This document shows positions 13,711 through 15,543 of a DNA stretch of 15,543 nucleotides, one piece after another. Every line of letters begins with the position of its first letter. The stretch's first letter is position 1. This DNA comes from Cryomorphaceae bacterium (lineage in GTDB: Bacteria > Bacteroidota > Bacteroidia > Flavobacteriales > Schleiferiaceae): positions 1-15,543 of the forward strand of contig JAIUMB010000044.1 of assembly GCA_022565745.1 (NCBI GenBank), given 5' to 3'. The translations under genes and the position numbers were made by a program. Under the pieces are notes generated by a model that saw nothing but the letters and a program-made list of their open reading frames with translations, did not search any database and had not been told where the DNA came from.

Positions 13711-15543
13711 ACAAAAAATAGAAGCACTGAGAGCACAGCTGAATAAGCACAATTATCTTTACTACATCAAAGACGCTCCTGAGATTTCGGATAGGGAATT
13801 TGATGAGATGTTAGAATCCCTGCAAAAACTGGAGGAACTTCACCCTGAATACTTTGACCCCAACTCCCCTACACAAAGGGTTGGCGGGGCGTTTACCAAA
13901 CAGTTTCCCACAGTTGCACATAAATATCCCATGCTCTCTTTGAGCAACACTTACAGTCGAGAAGAGATTGAAGCGTGGGTAACACGTACCGAAAAATTAC
14001 TTGGTCAATCGTGTCACTTCGTTTGCGAACTCAAGTACGACGGCGCAGCGATTTCTCTTACCTATGAAAATGGACAGCTTGCCAGAGCCGTTACCCGTGG
14101 TGATGGCAGCAAAGGCGATGAGATTACCGCCAACGTACGTACCATACAAACCATTCCCCTTCGCATCAGCGAGGATGCGCCGAAAACTTTCGAAATTCGC
14201 GGGGAAATTTTTATGACTAAGGGATCCTTTAGTCACCTCAATAAAGAGCGTGTCAAACAAGGCTTAGAACCGTTTGCCAATCCGCGTAACGCTGCATCCG
14301 GTAGCTTAAAATTGCAAGACAGTCGCGAAGTGGCCAAGAGAAAACTCGACTGCTTTACCTACGCCATTGTGAGCGACACCCCCATTGCCGATACGCATTA
14401 TCAGTCATTGAAAAAAGCCGCAGAGTGGGGCTTCCATACGCCACTCATTGCCGAGGACTACGTCAAACGAGTGGCAAATGTCGACCAAGTAATGGCCTTT
14501 ATCGAGTATTGGGACAAGCACCGTTTGGATCTGCCATTTGACATAGATGGCGTGGTCATCAAAGTCGATGAGCATATGTTCTACGACGAATTGGGTACAA
14601 CGGCTAAGTCACCCCGCTGGGCCATAGCCTATAAATTCGCTGCAGAAGAAGCCGTTACCCAATTGAATGGCGTCACCTATCAAGTGGGACGAACCGGCGC
14701 CATCACCCCGGTCGCTGAACTAACACCAGTGCTTTTGGCCGGTACCACCGTTAAACGGGCTTCTCTACACAACGCCGATCAAATCGCCAAGCTCGACTTG
14801 AGAATTGGCGATTATGTTATGGTTGAAAAAGGCGGTGACATCATTCCCAAAGTAACGGGTGTGGTCTTTGAAAAACGCGACCCCAACTTACCCGCATTTA
14901 CCTACGCCACCCACTGTCCGGAATGCAATAGTGAGCTACATAGACCAGAAGGCGAAGCCAACCATTATTGTCCCAACGAATTTGCGTGTCCGCCTCAGCA
15001 AATCGGAAAAATCCAGCACTTTATTTCCCGCAAGGCTTTAGACATTGACGGCATTGGCTCGGAAACCGTGAAACAATTGTTTAACGCCGGCTTAGTTCAA
15101 AACGTTGCTGATTTATATGACCTTTCCGTAGAAGATGTATTGCCACTGGAAAGAATGGCGGAAAAATCGGCCAAAAACCTAATCGAAGGCATCGCCGCTA
15201 GCAAACAACAGCCTTTTGACCGAGTGCTGTACGGGCTGGGAATCAGATATGTGGGCGAAACCATTGCAAAAAAACTGGCACAGCACTATCGCTCCATTGA
15301 AAACCTCAAAAACGCCAGTGTTGAAGACATGCTGCAGGTTGACGAAATTGGTGACAGCATCGCAAGAAGCGTGCAATCTTATCTTCAACGCGAAGACAGT
15401 CAAATGGTTATTGAACGACTGCGCAAGGCCGGATTGAACTTAGAATCCAGCGAAGAAGAGAACGTTGATATCAGCGATAAGCTCGCTGGAAAGTCCTTTG
15501 TCATATCCGGCGTATTCACCAATGTGAGTCGCGATGAATTAAA
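13676..15543 (+). CDS. ligA: NAD-dependent DNA ligase LigA, 3' end beyond window
   Basis: The open frame starts at the ATG at 13676 and is uninterrupted for 622 codons to the window edge. It seals nicks in double-stranded DNA during replication and repair, using NAD+. Domain Ia begins with the NMN-binding YYIKDAPEISDREFD (29-43). The adenylation site is CELKYDGAA with Lys120, followed by TRGDGSKGDEIT (140-151), EIRGEIFM (173-180) and DGVVIKV (291-297). The OB fold has QVGRTGAITPVAEL (336-349). The zinc finger uses C414, C417, C432 and C438. Helix-hairpin-helix repeats fill about 455-575. A BRCT domain begins near 603 (LAGKSFVISG) and is cut by the edge; LigA is usually about 670 residues, so roughly 50 are missing. 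The 35-nt overlap with prmC points to coupling. Confidence 0.96.
   Translation, partial: MNDLFSQENGAKQKIEALRAQLNKHNYLYYIKDAPEISDREFDEMLESLQKLEELHPEYFDPNSPTQRVGGAFTKQFPTVAHKYPMLSLSNTYSREEIEAWVTRTEKLLGQSCHFVCELKYDGAAISLTYENGQLARAVTRGDGSKGDEITANVRTIQTIPLRISEDAPKTFEIRGEIFMTKGSFSHLNKERVKQGLEPFANPRNAASGSLKLQDSREVAKRKLDCFTYAIVSDTPIADTHYQSLKKAAEWGFHTPLIAEDYVKRVANVDQVMAFIEYWDKHRLDLPFDIDGVVIKVDEHMFYDELGTTAKSPRWAIAYKFAAEEAVTQLNGVTYQVGRTGAITPVAELTPVLLAGTTVKRASLHNADQIAKLDLRIGDYVMVEKGGDIIPKVTGVVFEKRDPNLPAFTYATHCPECNSELHRPEGEANHYCPNEFACPPQQIGKIQHFISRKALDIDGIGSETVKQLFNAGLVQNVADLYDLSVEDVLPLERMAEKSAKNLIEGIAASKQQPFDRVLYGLGIRYVGETIAKKLAQHYRSIENLKNASVEDMLQVDEIGDSIARSVQSYLQREDSQMVIERLRKAGLNLESSEEENVDISDKLAGKSFVISGVFTNVSRDEL

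Overview
The window reads as chromosomal DNA from a member of the Bacteroidota, most likely a Flavobacteriales-type organism. The protein sequences look like that phylum. Intergenic regions are short and Shine-Dalgarno sequences are inconspicuous. Most transcription-unit starts carry the phylum's -7 promoter element TAnnTTTG, 20-29 nt before the start codon. No tRNA, rRNA, CRISPR array or insertion sequence was seen. Ten complete genes and two genes cut by the window edges account for nearly all of the DNA.

Left edge, minus strand (1-1605): a two-gene RloA/RloB-type module. An AAA/ABC-like ATPase is followed, with an 8-nt overlap, by a RloB-family protein with TOPRIM-like acidic residues that runs off the window. 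Such pairs resemble the AbiL phage-defence architecture and are the likely accessory element here.

Positions 1690-7563, plus strand: a tightly packed run of four genes. The first is an unusual fusion of a transaldolase/fructose-6-phosphate-aldolase barrel to a CBS pair of the type found in the Kdo enzyme KdsD. The second is a KdsC-like HAD phosphatase (1-nt overlap). The third is an exported bleomycin-hydrolase-type (C1B) cysteine peptidase (4-nt overlap). The fourth is a soluble hybrid histidine kinase with about four PAS domains, HisKA, HATPase, REC and HPt (14-nt gap). The first two genes look like a sugar-phosphate aldol plus dephosphorylation module modelled on Kdo synthesis but with an altered aldolase active site. 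This is the best candidate for an undescribed function.

Positions 7675-10205: ndk with its own promoter and a clear intrinsic terminator, then htpG with a TTGACA-N17-TATCCT promoter. The htpG terminator lies inside the 3' coding end of the convergent next gene.

Positions 10155-12194, minus strand: a membrane TPR-type sensor histidine kinase with no response regulator next to it. Positions 12352-15543, plus strand: a Bcp-type peroxiredoxin, then prmC (release factor methyltransferase) overlapping ligA (NAD-dependent DNA ligase) by 35 nt. ligA leaves the window inside its BRCT domain.
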